A DNA stretch of 64,000 nucleotides from Marivita sp030148515 (GCF_048006345.1 NZ_CP180351.1:4402001-4466000), one strand, 5' to 3'; positions 25,031-33,875 are shown, counted from the first letter of the stretch. Numbers and translations: made by a program. Notes: generated by a model not told the origin, from the letters alone.

Positions 25031-26227
25031 ATGGGCACACCCGCGCGGGACAGCTATGATGTCGTGATCGTCGGCGGCGCGATCATGGGATCGGCTGTGG
25101 CGTGGTTCCTGACCGATCTGGGATTTGACGGGCGTATTCTGGTCGTCGACCGGGATATGAACTTTGAGAAGACGGCGACGGCGACCTCGACCTCTTGCAT
25201 CCGGCAGCAATTCTCGACCGAACTCAACGTACGGATCAGCCAGTTCGGGGCCCAATTCGTGACCCATCTGCGGGACTACATGGGGGGCGATCCGCGGGTG
25301 CCGCAGCTGGGCATCCGCAATTTCGGGTATCTTTACCTCGCTGACACTGACACCTTTGTCGACGACCTGCGCGCGCGAGCGGTCGTGCAGCAAGCGGCGG
25401 GTGCAGGGACGCGGCTCTTGTCGCGGGACCAGATTGCGCGGCTTTATCCGTTCTATGCGCTGGACGACATCGTTCTGGGGTCCATCAACACGCGGGACGA
25501 AGGCTATTTCGACAGCATGGCGGTGTTCGAATGGCTGCGCAGGCAGGCGCAGGAGCGCGGTGTCGAGTATGTCGAGGCCGAGGTTGTCGGGATGAATGTT
25601 GCAGGCAACCGGGTGCAGTCGGTCACGCTGGGTGACGGGACGCGGATTGCCTGCGGGCAGGTGGTCAACGCCGCCGGTCCGCGCGCAGGGCATGTGGCGC
25701 GGATGGCGGGGATTGATCTGCCGGTGGAGCCGCGCAAGCGCTATTCCTGGGTGTTCAAGGCCGAACAACCGCTCGACCGCGATCTGCCGCTGACCATTGA
25801 TCCGTCGGGCCTGCATGTGCGGGAAAACGGCGGTGGCACCTATCAGGCGGGTGGGCATTTCGGCGATGACCCTGCGGTTGCGTTTGACGATTTCGCAATG
25901 GATCACGGGCTGTGGGAGGCCGAGGTCTGGCCACTCTTGGCTGCGCGCATTCCGCAGTTCGAAGCGATCAGGCTGACCCACAGTTGGGTGGGGCATTACG
26001 AGATGAACACCTTTGACCACAATGCGGTGTTGGGGCCTCACCCAGAGCTGGGCAACTACCTGTTCATAAACGGGTTTTCCGGTCACGGGTTGCAGCAGGC
26101 CCCGGCGATGGGGCGGGGGCTGGCCGAGTGGATATGCCATGGTGGGTACCAGTCGCTGGACCTGACCGAGTTCCATTATGACCGCCTTTTGAGCGGGACG
26201 CCCAAGGTCGAAAAAGCGGTGATCTAA
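25031..26227 (+). CDS. DAO-family FAD-dependent oxidoreductase
   Basis: The 398-residue protein has an N-terminal FAD-binding Rossmann motif (VVIVGGAIMGSAVAWFL, residues 10-26) and the DAO-type fold, with GFSGHGLQQAPAMGRGLAE near the C-terminus, common in glycine/sarcosine and FOXRED1-like oxidases. It starts 3 bp after the transaminase stop, so the two are co-transcribed. D-amino-acid oxidation is a natural guess here, but the substrate is not determinable. Confidence 0.82.
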   Translation: MGTPARDSYDVVIVGGAIMGSAVAWFLTDLGFDGRILVVDRDMNFEKTATATSTSCIRQQFSTELNVRISQFGAQFVTHLRDYMGGDPRVPQLGIRNFGYLYLADTDTFVDDLRARAVVQQAAGAGTRLLSRDQIARLYPFYALDDIVLGSINTRDEGYFDSMAVFEWLRRQAQERGVEYVEAEVVGMNVAGNRVQSVTLGDGTRIACGQVVNAAGPRAGHVARMAGIDLPVEPRKRYSWVFKAEQPLDRDLPLTIDPSGLHVRENGGGTYQAGGHFGDDPAVAFDDFAMDHGLWEAEVWPLLAARIPQFEAIRLTHSWVGHYEMNTFDHNAVLGPHPELGNYLFINGFSGHGLQQAPAMGRGLAEWICHGGYQSLDLTEFHYDRLLSGTPKVEKAVI

Positions 26228-27606
26228 AGCGGTTCGACTTCGAGCCAGACGCCACCTTCGGGGCGCAGGGTGATGATCATCACCGGGGTGGGATCGACGC
26301 CCTTAACCGATTTGAAACGGAATCGCCCTAGCAAGGTGGCAAGGATGATCACGGCCTCCTGCACGGCAAAGCTGGCGCCGATGCAGATGCGGGGACCGTC
26401 CCCAAAGGGCAGATAGGCGTATCGGTCGGGCTTTGCGCCACCTGCCCAGCGGTTGGGGTCGAACCTGTCAGGGTCGGTCCAAAGAAGGTGCGACCGGTGC
26501 AGCGCGTAGATCGGGATGATCACGGTGTCGCCGGGATTGATCGGCGTGCCGCAAAGAGTGTCCTTCGCTATCGCGGTGCGCGAGATGATGGCGGCGGGCG
26601 GATAAAGGCGCAAAGCTTCGTCGATGATCTGCCGGATATAGGGCAGATTGGGCAGGTCTTTGGCAGTGGCGGCGCGGCCTTGCAGGACCGATTGTGCCTC
26701 GGCGTGGGCGCGGTCCTGCACATCAGGATCATAGGCGCAAAGGTAAAAGGACCAGGCCAGTGTCAGCGCGGTGGTCTCGTGCCCGGCAACGATGAAGGTC
26801 AGCAGGTTGTCGCGGATTTTCTCTGTGGTCATCCTGCGACCGGATTTTGGGTCCTCAGCGCTCAGAAGAAGGTCGAGCAGATCGGGCGTGTTACGGCTGC
26901 CTTCAGCCTCGCGGGCATCGATCACGCGGTCAGCGGCGGCTTTCATGTCGCCCATGCCGTTGGTGGCTAGGTTGCGTCCGGGACGCGGGATCCAGTCGGG
27001 CAGGCCGAGAACGTCGAACAGGGAAACCTTGCCTGCGTCAGAGATGTAGAGGTCGATGGCTTTGTGCACGGCCGCGCGGTCGAAACCGCTGTCGCCGGAA
27101 AAGGTGACGTCGGAGATCACGTCAAAGGTCGCCGAGATCATTTCGTCCAGCATGTTGACCGCGCGTCTGCCTGACTGTGCGATCCGATCTGCTGACCGTT
27201 CGGCGGCGCGGGTCATCACCGGGGCCAGTGCGGTCACGTTGCGGTGCGAAAATGCGGGGGCAGCGGTACGACGCTGCCAGCGCCAATGCTTGCCCTCGGC
27301 GATGAACAGCGACTCGCCAATGGCCGGGCGCAGCAGGTTCTTGGTCACGCGCGACTTCGGATAGTTGTCGACCTGCTCGAGCAGCACATGGCGGATGCCG
27401 TCCGGATCGGTCAGCATGTGCCACGGCGTTCCGGTCCGGCCCGAGACAATGGGTTGCCGGGTCGACATTTCGGGGATGATCGTCAGCAGGTTCTGCCGCG
27501 ACGCCTGCCAGCTTTGAAGCAGGTTGAGCGGTTCGCGCACCAAAGCAGCCCGCACCGGATATGCGGCAGGAATGGAGGGGCTGTCGGGTGTTGAAACGCT
27601 GGCCAT
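26224..27606 (-). CDS. Cytochrome P450
   Basis: The 460-residue monooxygenase has the I-helix sequence FIVAGHETTALTL (near 263-275, with the oxygen-activating acid/Thr pair), the ExxR motif in EALRLYPP and the heme-binding loop FGDGPRICIG with the Cys ligand near residue 408. It lacks an N-terminal anchor and is likely soluble. It is convergent with, and overlaps by four bases, the upstream oxidoreductase gene. The substrate cannot be read from sequence; no ferredoxin partner is encoded nearby. Confidence 0.95.
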   Translation of the reverse strand: MASVSTPDSPSIPAAYPVRAALVREPLNLLQSWQASRQNLLTIIPEMSTRQPIVSGRTGTPWHMLTDPDGIRHVLLEQVDNYPKSRVTKNLLRPAIGESLFIAEGKHWRWQRRTAAPAFSHRNVTALAPVMTRAAERSADRIAQSGRRAVNMLDEMISATFDVISDVTFSGDSGFDRAAVHKAIDLYISDAGKVSLFDVLGLPDWIPRPGRNLATNGMGDMKAAADRVIDAREAEGSRNTPDLLDLLLSAEDPKSGRRMTTEKIRDNLLTFIVAGHETTALTLAWSFYLCAYDPDVQDRAHAEAQSVLQGRAATAKDLPNLPYIRQIIDEALRLYPPAAIISRTAIAKDTLCGTPINPGDTVIIPIYALHRSHLLWTDPDRFDPNRWAGGAKPDRYAYLPFGDGPRICIGASFAVQEAVIILATLLGRFRFKSVKGVDPTPVMIITLRPEGGVWLEVEPL

Positions 27607-27690
27607 CTCACCAAGAAGTTAGGTCGCGATACGTGCAATGCCAATGGCGTTGCGTTGCGCCGCCCGCAGCGCTGGGATAGAGAGGTTGGG

Positions 27691-28317
27691 ATGATGATCC
27701 GGGGGGACGCGATGCGCCGCTTTCTTGTTGCTTTGCCACTGCTTCTGGCGCTTGCCGCATGTGGCAGTTCCACCCGCGATCTCGAGCAGCCGACAGAGCC
27801 TTTGGGCGATTTTCGTATCGGTCACATCGGGGTTGTGGCACCCAATCTGCAAAAGCTTCTCGTGTCGCGCGATGCAACCGAAGACGAGTGGATCGCCGCT
27901 GTCACCAAGGCGCTGGGCGACCGGTTCAGCCGCTTTGAGGGCGACAAGTATTATCACCTTGGTGTCAGTGTCGAAGCCTATTCCCTGCCGCCGCCCATCA
28001 TTCCGGGAAAATCCGCCCTCGCGCTGAACGTCACCCTTTGGAATGACGCAGCACGTGCAAAGATGAACCCTGAGCCAAAGCAAATTCAGATCATCAAGGT
28101 ATTCGAGTCCCGGATTTCCAAGAACCGGGAAGAACAGCTGACCGGCCTGGCCGAAGAGGCTGCCCGCTATGTCGAAGTCTGGCTGCGCGAAATGCAGGAA
28201 AGCGACGGCTGGTTCACCAGAGGGGCTGAGGCAAGTCTTTCGGCGGCACCCGAGGTGTCCGGGACAGAGCTTCCGGCTGCGGCGCCGGACGGTGCGGGGC
28301 TTTCGGCTACGCGCTGA
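27691..28317 (+). CDS. Lipoprotein of unknown function
   Basis: The 208-residue protein has a lipoprotein signal with lipobox LAACG about residue 24 (from ATG 27691) and is followed by an acidic, mixed alpha/beta mature part of about 180 residues. ATG 27691 has GAGG five bases upstream; the internal ATG at 27712 is a good alternative that starts right at the signal peptide. I recognise no domain. It sits between the P450 and tuf1, on the same strand as tuf1. Confidence 0.75.
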   Translation: MMIRGDAMRRFLVALPLLLALAACGSSTRDLEQPTEPLGDFRIGHIGVVAPNLQKLLVSRDATEDEWIAAVTKALGDRFSRFEGDKYYHLGVSVEAYSLPPPIIPGKSALALNVTLWNDAARAKMNPEPKQIQIIKVFESRISKNREEQLTGLAEEAARYVEVWLREMQESDGWFTRGAEASLSAAPEVSGTELPAAAPDGAGLSATR

Positions 28318-28372
28318 TCGGGACGGTCCGGAATACCCCTTGAACGCGCCACGGTTCTTGGTGCGTTTGGGC

Positions 28373-28401
28373 TTGATTTTCCGGTTTTCTGCGCATAGAT
28401 G
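28373..28401 (+). promoter_or_regulatory. Candidate sigma-70 promoter of tuf1
   Basis: TTGATT (28373) and TAGATG (28396) are 17 bp apart, giving a short leader of about 50 bases before ATG 28458. Confidence 0.5.
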
Positions 28402-28457
28402 GCCCGCGATGAAAACCGGGTCGGGTGGACCCCCCAATTCACGAGGCGTCTGAAGAG

Positions 28458-29633
28458 ATGGGCAAGGAAAAGTTTGAGCGCGGCAAGCCGCACTGCAACA
28501 TTGGCACGATTGGTCACGTTGACCACGGCAAGACGACGCTGACGGCGGCGATCACGAAGTACTTTGGCGACTTCAAGGCGTATGACCAGATCGACGGTGC
28601 GCCGGAAGAGAAGGCCCGTGGTATCACGATCTCGACCGCACACGTGGAATACGAGACCGACGCGCGTCACTATGCACACGTCGACTGCCCCGGCCACGCC
28701 GACTACGTGAAGAACATGATCACCGGTGCTGCCCAGATGGACGGCGCGATCCTGGTTGTGAACGCAGCTGACGGCCCGATGCCGCAGACCCGCGAGCACA
28801 TCCTGCTGGGCCGCCAGGTGGGCATCCCCGCCATGGTCGTGTTCATGAACAAGGTCGACCAGGTGGACGATCCGGAACTTCTGGAACTCGTCGAGATGGA
28901 AATCCGCGAGCTTCTGTCGGCCTATGACTACCCGGGCGACGACATTCCGATCGTTGCGGGCTCGGCTCTGCACGCCATGAACGGCACGCAGCCGGAAATC
29001 GGCGAGATGAAGATCCGCGAACTGATGCAGGCTGTTGACGACTACATCCCGCAGCCGGCGCGTGCGATCGACCAGCCGTTCCTGATGCCGATCGAAGACG
29101 TGTTCTCGATCTCGGGCCGTGGTACGGTTGTGACCGGCCGTGTGGAGCGTGGCGTGATCAACGTGGGCGACTCGATCGAGATCGTCGGTATCCGCGACAC
29201 CCAGACCACGACCTGCACCGGTGTGGAAATGTTCCGCAAGCTGCTGGACCGTGGTGAAGCCGGCGACAACATCGGCGCCCTGCTGCGCGGCATCGACCGC
29301 GAAGGCGTTGAGCGTGGCCAGGTTCTTTGCGCGCCGAAATCGGTGAAGCCGCACACCCGCTTTGAAGCCGAGGTCTACATCCTGACCAAGGAAGAAGGCG
29401 GCCGCCACACACCGTTCTTCGCGAACTACCGTCCGCAGTTCTACTTCCGGACGACCGACGTGACGGGCACCGTGACGCTGCCGGAAGGCACCGAGATGGT
29501 GATGCCGGGCGACAACCTGAAGTTCGACGTTGAACTGATCGCCCCGATCGCCATGGAAGACGGCCTCCGCTTCGCCATCCGCGAAGGCGGCCGCACCGTC
29601 GGTTCGGGCGTCGTGTCCAAAATCGTCGACTAA
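28458..29633 (+). CDS. tuf1: Elongation factor Tu (copy 1)
   Basis: The 391-residue GTPase delivers aminoacyl-tRNA to the ribosome. Motifs are GHVDHGKT (G1), DCPGHADYVK (G3 region) and NKVD (G4). ATG 28458 begins the invariant MGKEKF; a GTG further upstream (28425) would add non-family residues. The protein is identical to that of the second copy at 54338. It is the first gene of the supercluster and is followed by a strong terminator. Confidence 0.98.
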   Translation: MGKEKFERGKPHCNIGTIGHVDHGKTTLTAAITKYFGDFKAYDQIDGAPEEKARGITISTAHVEYETDARHYAHVDCPGHADYVKNMITGAAQMDGAILVVNAADGPMPQTREHILLGRQVGIPAMVVFMNKVDQVDDPELLELVEMEIRELLSAYDYPGDDIPIVAGSALHAMNGTQPEIGEMKIRELMQAVDDYIPQPARAIDQPFLMPIEDVFSISGRGTVVTGRVERGVINVGDSIEIVGIRDTQTTTCTGVEMFRKLLDRGEAGDNIGALLRGIDREGVERGQVLCAPKSVKPHTRFEAEVYILTKEEGGRHTPFFANYRPQFYFRTTDVTGTVTLPEGTEMVMPGDNLKFDVELIAPIAMEDGLRFAIREGGRTVGSGVVSKIVD

Positions 29634-29657
29634 GTCGTCGATCTTCAGAACCACAGA

Positions 29658-29690
29658 GGGCCGCCCCTATGGGCGGCCCTTTTGTTTGTT
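29658..29690 (+). terminator. Intrinsic terminator of tuf1
   Basis: A perfect 9-bp stem GGGCCGCCC / GGGCGGCCC with a CTAT loop is followed by TTTTGTTTGTT. Confidence 0.9.
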
Positions 29691-29789
29691 GGCGATCTTT
29701 GTTACCTTGCCCGGACAACCGATGGAGGGCGACGTGACCACTGACCTGATCTGATCCGTACGTTTTGCAACCAGATCACGAGGTTTGTC

Positions 29790-30443
29790 ATGTCCGGCCC
29801 CTTTGCCGATCCCAATACCCTGAATCCTGTCCGCCTGCCCGATGGTTCGGCGCATGCTGGAACCGTTTTCCTGAAAGCTGCCCTTGATCATCCGCGCATC
29901 GAGGTGGGGGATTACAGCTATGCCAGCGCGCATCATCCACCCGAGGATTGGGCGGCGCATCTTGCGCCCTATCTCTACCCGTTTTCACCCGAGAGACTTC
30001 GCATCGGAAAATTCTGCCAGATCGCCAGCGGCGTGCAGTTCATCACCGCGTCGGCCAATCATCGGCATGACGGAATATCAACGTTTCCCTTCATGGTTTT
30101 CGGTGGCGGCGACCCGGCAGGCCGTCCCAGCATGCCGGCGCCGGGGCGGGACACCGTGATCGGGCATGATGTCTGGATCGGTACGGGAGCCACGATCCTG
30201 CCCGGTGCCCGGATCGGACATGGCGTGATCGTCGGAGCGGGGGCTGTTGTCGGGGGTTATGTGCCCGCTTATGCGGTCATCGCGGGCAATCCCGCGCGGG
30301 TGGTCCGGCAGCGGTTTGATGCGCACACCGTGGCGCGGCTAGAGCGTCTGGCCTGGTGGGACTGGCCGATTGATACCATCCTTGAGGCAGAGGCCGAAAT
30401 TTGCGGAGGCGACATCGACGCCTTGGAGCGTCGGGCACCTTAA
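29790..30443 (+). CDS. CatB-related O-acetyltransferase (left-handed beta-helix)
   Basis: The 217-residue protein has hexapeptide repeats (about 70-165; for example IGHDVWIGTGATILPGARIG) and resembles xenobiotic/chloramphenicol acetyltransferases and CatB. It should transfer acetyl from acetyl-CoA to a hydroxyl acceptor, as a trimer. It lies between tuf1 and the small secreted protein genes and has its own terminator. The acceptor is unknown; drug resistance should not be assumed. Confidence 0.85.
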   Translation: MSGPFADPNTLNPVRLPDGSAHAGTVFLKAALDHPRIEVGDYSYASAHHPPEDWAAHLAPYLYPFSPERLRIGKFCQIASGVQFITASANHRHDGISTFPFMVFGGGDPAGRPSMPAPGRDTVIGHDVWIGTGATILPGARIGHGVIVGAGAVVGGYVPAYAVIAGNPARVVRQRFDAHTVARLERLAWWDWPIDTILEAEAEICGGDIDALERRAP

Positions 30444-30450
30444 GCGATTG

Positions 30451-30480
30451 AAGGCCGCCCTGTGTGGGGCGGCCTTGTCA
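30451..30480 (+). terminator. Intrinsic terminator after the acetyltransferase
   Basis: The 10-bp stem AAGGCCGCCC / GGGCGGCCTT with a TGTGTG loop is followed by a short GTCATC tail, a moderate terminator. Confidence 0.65.
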
Positions 30481-30552
30481 TCGTCCGCGACGGGCCTTGG
30501 TCAAAAGCACCGTCGCGGGATGGGTGTGGGGCCGTCAGAGGCCCGTGCCGGC

Positions 30553-30759
30553 TCAATTGAGCAGCGACCAGATCAGCGAGCGCTTTTCGCCTTCGCTGTC
30601 GCTCGAGTGGATGACGTTGAGGATGGAGTTCACCTCGGCGTCGGACAGAGCGGTCACGTCTGCGTTCGGGACGTATTTTTCGATGGCCGAGGTGTCGACC
30701 ATGGCGGATGCCGAGAAGGCGGTGAGGGCAAGAGCTGCGGCTGTGATGAGGGTTTTCAT
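30553..30759 (-). CDS. Small secreted protein, one repeat unit (tandem copy B)
   Basis: This is a 68-residue protein with a Sec signal peptide (residues 1-19, ASA cleavage). The mature 49 residues contain one Y-x-P-[DN]-A-D-x-[TS]-x-L-[ST] unit (residues 29-67). It is nearly identical to the next gene (30812-31018), differing in one visible residue (Thr36 in place of Ser). AAAGGA precedes the ATG. The unit recurs three times in the larger protein encoded at 31914-32492. I do not recognise the domain; a periplasmic or extracellular role is indicated. Confidence 0.85.
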   Translation of the reverse strand: MKTLITAAALALTAFSASAMVDTSAIEKYVPNADVTALSDAEVNSILNVIHSSDSEGEKRSLIWSLLN

Positions 30760-30811
30760 GTCTGTGATCCTTTAAGATGATGTGTCATGCGCCGTAAGGC
30801 GCGGGTGGGGT

Positions 30812-31018
30812 TCAGTTGAGCAGCGACCAGATCAGCGAGCGCTTTTCGCCTTCGCTGTCGCTCGAATGGATGACGTTGAGGATGGAGTTCACCTCGGCGT
30901 CGGACAGAGCGGACACGTCTGCGTTCGGGACGTATTTTTCGATGGCGGAAGTGTCGACCATGGCGGATGCCGAGAAGGCGGTGAGGGCGAGGGCTGCGGC
31001 AGTGATGAGGGTTTTCAT
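30812..31018 (-). CDS. Small secreted protein, one repeat unit (tandem copy A)
   Basis: The gene encodes a 68-residue protein with the same signal peptide and a single unit. It lies 52 bp upstream of copy B on the same strand, in a tandem duplication that extends into the flanks. AAGGA precedes the ATG. Conservation of both copies, including codon choice, suggests recent duplication or gene conversion. Confidence 0.85.
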   Translation of the reverse strand: MKTLITAAALALTAFSASAMVDTSAIEKYVPNADVSALSDAEVNSILNVIHSSDSEGEKRSLIWSLLN

Positions 31019-31727
31019 GTGTGTGGTCCTTTATCTTGAGGTGGTGTGCGCCCTGCGGCGCGGTTGGGTTTGATGTCTGTCGTCGGGCTGTCTGTCCGAC
31101 ACCACTCAAGCTAGGGTCGGTGCGGCGGGCTTTGAATTCACAGCTCGTGCACACTGGCTCTCGCAAAAGTGGACTTGACGTGGAGCGCCCCCAATCACCC
31201 CCTGCGCGGGGCTGCACAGCCATGGTGCGGGTCAGGATTTGCTGGGGGTTCAGCGCGTGATCGGCGGTAAGATTTGACACCGACGCGTGACTGGAACCAC
31301 GGGAACTGGCATGTCCCATGACGTATCAAGAAAAAGTGACGCCCGCAAAAAGCGCCATTGTTTCAACGGGATCACTGGAGTGCGAGCCAAAAAGAGCGCG
31401 GGCGTGATGCGTTGTACCCGAAAGCGTGGCGATTTGGGTGCGGGCGACGCGCCATGGCGGTGCTGTGTCAGATGCGCTTTGGAGCTTTGGACAGCGATCA
31501 AACCCGATGGAGCTACGCCATACTACGTGCTTGGACTGCTGGTGGCGGCTCTTCATTTCACGGAGGCGGCATCGCTCTTGTGTGGATGCCCCAGCCTGAG
31601 GTCGCGTTAACAATTGTCCCAGAGCGCGGCGAAGCGGGCGAATGTCGCGCTGAGGATTTTTTGTCGGAGCTTTGGTTTCTGGCCCTTGATTTCACTCAGG
31701 CCTTGGAATACGCGTCATCTCGGCCTT
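31019..31727. other. Gene-free region upstream of tRNA-Trp
   Basis: The 709 bp between the small secreted protein gene and tRNA-Trp has no convincing gene. The several short frames lack ribosome sites and family-like composition. The promoter for the leftward small-protein gene must lie near 31020-31150. Confidence 0.6.
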
Positions 31728-31803
31728 AGGGGTATAGCTCAGCTGGTAGAGCGACGGTCTCCAAAACCGTAGGTCGCGGGTTCGAACCCTGCTGCCCCTG
31801 CCA
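31728..31803 (+). tRNA. tRNA-Trp (anticodon CCA)
   Basis: The 76-nt gene folds as a cloverleaf: acceptor AGGGGTA pairs with TGCCCCT, the D arm is GCTC-AGCTGGTA-GAGC, the anticodon arm has CGGTCTCCAAAACCG with anticodon CCA, and the T arm has GCGGGTTCGAACCCTGC. The CCA end is encoded at 31801-31803. Its position between tuf and secE is conserved in this lineage. Confidence 0.97.
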
Positions 31804-31862
31804 TTCCTCCGATACACAGATACGGCGACCGGTTGTGCATCTGCGACTATTCAGCGGCGCAT

Positions 31863-31893
31863 AAAAAAAGGCCGCCCCTTTCGGGACGGCCCT
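31863..31893 (-). terminator. Intrinsic terminator of the three-unit secreted protein gene
   Basis: On the minus strand a GGCCGTCCC-GAAA-GGGGCGGCC stem is followed by TTTTTTT. It also lies just after tRNA-Trp, which it may terminate from the other side less well. Confidence 0.8.
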
Positions 31894-31913
31894 TTCCGCA
31901 CGGGATGCGATGC

Positions 31914-32492
31914 TTAGTAGAGCAGCGCTTGAATACGTTCTGCCGTTTCGGTGCGTGTCATGTCGCTGTTGATGTAGCTCATCGCGATCGACAGTTCTTC
32001 CGCGGTAAGACCGGTGAGGTCCGCATCGGGCGCATAATCAAGCAAGAGGCGTTCGACATTCGAGCCAACGTTGATCAGCGCCGTGTTGTCGTCGCCGCGC
32101 AGGATGCTCCGAACGCGCTGGGTGACTTCGGAATGCGAGTCGCTGCCGTAGGTTGCGGAGAGCGCCATTTCGGCCTGTGCCTGAGTGATGGTGCTGAAAT
32201 CTGCATCAGGTGCATAGCTCAGCAGGCGGTTCATTTCCGCTTCGCTGATCACCGCCGCGTCCTGTTCCAACTCGTTCTTGGTTGTGAGGGCGCGCAGTTT
32301 CGAAGATTTCTCGCTGAACGAGTCGCCGGATGTCACGATGCCATAGGCAATGTCATATTGGGTGTCGGTCAGCACAGAGGTGTCGATGCTTTCATCAAAG
32401 CTCTGCACCTGCTGAATTTCCGCCTCGGTGGCAGCAAAACCTGCGGTGCCGATTGTGGTTGCGAGTGCGGTTGCAATCATCATGCGTTTCAT
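31914..32492 (-). CDS. Secreted protein with three copies of the small-protein unit
   Basis: The 192-residue protein has a Sec signal peptide (residues 1-20). Three units (about 31-70, 92-132 and 152-192) share the motif Y-A-P-D-A-D-x-[ST]-x-[IL]-T followed by an acidic helix and a R-x-x-[AS]-[IL]-L ending; the first is the most diverged. Units 2 and 3 match the single unit of the 68-residue proteins. ATG 32492 has AAGGA; the frame extends to 32621. Acidic residues hint at metal binding, but the loops do not satisfy the EF-hand pattern. The function is unknown. Confidence 0.85.
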   Translation of the reverse strand: MKRMMIATALATTIGTAGFAATEAEIQQVQSFDESIDTSVLTDTQYDIAYGIVTSGDSFSEKSSKLRALTTKNELEQDAAVISEAEMNRLLSYAPDADFSTITQAQAEMALSATYGSDSHSEVTQRVRSILRGDDNTALINVGSNVERLLLDYAPDADLTGLTAEELSIAMSYINSDMTRTETAERIQALLY

Positions 32493-32786
32493 TGTGAATT
32501 CCTTTCGGTTCAGTACATTTTGGTTTTGGTAGTGCTTGCGGTGCGTTGCCCCGCCGGCTCTGGGGGACAAACAGGCGGGAGGCGTGATCGTTCCCACAAG
32601 TTGTTGGAAAATAAGACACATATTTGTGAGAGTGGGTGTTGGAACCTTTTTGCCGCCGATGCCATACGCGCGTTCATTGAAAGTGTTTCTTTTGTGGTCG
32701 TGACAGGACGGGCGGCTGTTTGCTTGAATTCGAACGGCGTCTTCGCTAAGTGCGGGTCAGAGCAAACGCAAAGCGAGACTACAGTC

Positions 32787-32984
32787 ATGGCAACGACCAA
32801 CCCACTTCAGTTCATCCAGCAGGTTCGCGCTGAGGTGTCCAAGATCGTCTGGCCGACGCGGCGCGAAGTGCTTTTGACCACTGTGATGGTCTTTATCATG
32901 GCGGCTTTGACGGCTGTGTTCTTTGCGCTGGTGGACATTTTGATCCGCAGCGGGCTTCAGGGATTGCTCAACATCTTCGGGTGA
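32787..32984 (+). CDS. secE: Preprotein translocase subunit SecE
   Basis: The 65-residue SecE has a short amphipathic N-terminal region (FIQQVRAEVSKIVWPTRRE) and one C-terminal membrane helix, the minimal form found in alphaproteobacteria. It is essential for the SecYEG translocon. It is 179 bp before nusG in the conserved order, with a terminator-like hairpin between. The weak ribosome site makes ATG 32787 the only plausible start. Confidence 0.97.
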   Translation: MATTNPLQFIQQVRAEVSKIVWPTRREVLLTTVMVFIMAALTAVFFALVDILIRSGLQGLLNIFG

Positions 32985-33045
32985 CGCGGGTCTGCTCTTG
33001 AAAAGGGCAGGCTAAGGCGGTAACTGACCGCTTAAGACGGAATGA

Positions 33046-33080
33046 GGCGTGCATCGATTCGTGTTGCACGCCGCTTTTTT
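33046..33080 (+). terminator. Intrinsic terminator/attenuator between secE and nusG
   Basis: An 8-bp stem GGCGTGCA / TGCACGCC with an 11-base loop is followed by GCTTTTTT. In a cluster usually transcribed together, this would cause partial termination. Confidence 0.75.
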
Positions 33081-33163
33081 ATTCCGGAGCTGGCGTGGCG
33101 ACAGGTCAGCCAGAAGAAATCAGACGGCGTCTCAGCCGCACGGACAAGAAGGTTTGCGACCAG

Positions 33164-33694
33164 ATGGCGAAGCGGTGGTACTCGGTCAGTGTTCTGTCGA
33201 ATTTCGAAAAGAAAATCGCAGAGCAGATCCTTCAGAAGGTCGAGGAGCAGGGGCTTCAGGACCAGATCGCTGAAGTGATGGTGCCGACCGAGGAAGTGAT
33301 CGAAATCCGCCGTGGCAAGAAGGTGACGGCAGAACGTCGGTTCATGCCGGGCTATGTGCTGGTGCGGATGGAGATGTCGGATCAGGGCTATCACCTGATC
33401 AACTCGATCAACCGCGTCACCGGGTTTCTTGGTCCGCAGGGTCGCCCGATGCCGATGCGCGATGCCGAAGTGCAGGCGATCCTTGGCCGAGTGGCCGAAG
33501 GTGAAGAAGCGCCGCGCACGCTCATCCATTTCGAGGTGGGCGAGAAGGTCAAGGTCAACGACGGTCCGTTCGAGGATTTCGATGGCATGATCGAGGAAGT
33601 GGACGAGGACAACCAGCGCCTGAAGGTGTCGGTGGTCATCTTTGGCCGGGAAACCCCGGTCGAGTTGGAGTTTACGCAGGTCACGAAGCAATAG
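33164..33694 (+). CDS. nusG: Transcription termination/antitermination factor NusG
   Basis: The 176-residue factor binds RNA polymerase and Rho or ribosomal S10. It starts with MAKRWYSVSVLSNFEKKI (NGN domain), then an EVxIRRGK-type linker and the C-terminal KOW segment (VNDGPFEDFDGMIEEVD). ATG 33164 gives the family length; the frame extends to 33095. It lies 181 bp before rplK. Confidence 0.97.
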   Translation: MAKRWYSVSVLSNFEKKIAEQILQKVEEQGLQDQIAEVMVPTEEVIEIRRGKKVTAERRFMPGYVLVRMEMSDQGYHLINSINRVTGFLGPQGRPMPMRDAEVQAILGRVAEGEEAPRTLIHFEVGEKVKVNDGPFEDFDGMIEEVDEDNQRLKVSVVIFGRETPVELEFTQVTKQ

Positions 33695-33705
33695 GGATCT
33701 GCGAC

Positions 33706-33773
33706 GGTGGGCAGAATTGCCCACCTTACGAGATACGGCAGGCGACTGTCGTAAGGTGGGCGGATCGCCCATC
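33706..33773. repeat. Paired palindrome element, copy 1 (nusG-rplK spacer)
   Basis: Two palindromes flank a spacer: GGTGGGC-AGAATT-GCCCACC, then TTACG ... CGTAA, then GGTGGGC-GGATC-GCCCATC. The arrangement is hairpin, inner inverted repeat, hairpin, as in three other spacers. Confidence 0.8.
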
Positions 33774-33875
33774 ATCAGAGAGTGGGAGGCGAGGGCATCG
33801 CGATGTCCGGACCGGACCACACAACATGAGTGACCTTGGAACGCGTTCCCGGGTCGTTGGAAAAGGAGAGGCCAG

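Noticed and set aside
29790..30443. Chloramphenicol resistance gene
   Set aside because: The protein is only CatB-related by fold; such hexapeptide acetyltransferases have many acceptors and no resistance context is present.
31250..31729. Several short frames in the gap before tRNA-Trp
   Set aside because: None has a ribosome site or stable composition across frames, and they overlap each other on both strands.
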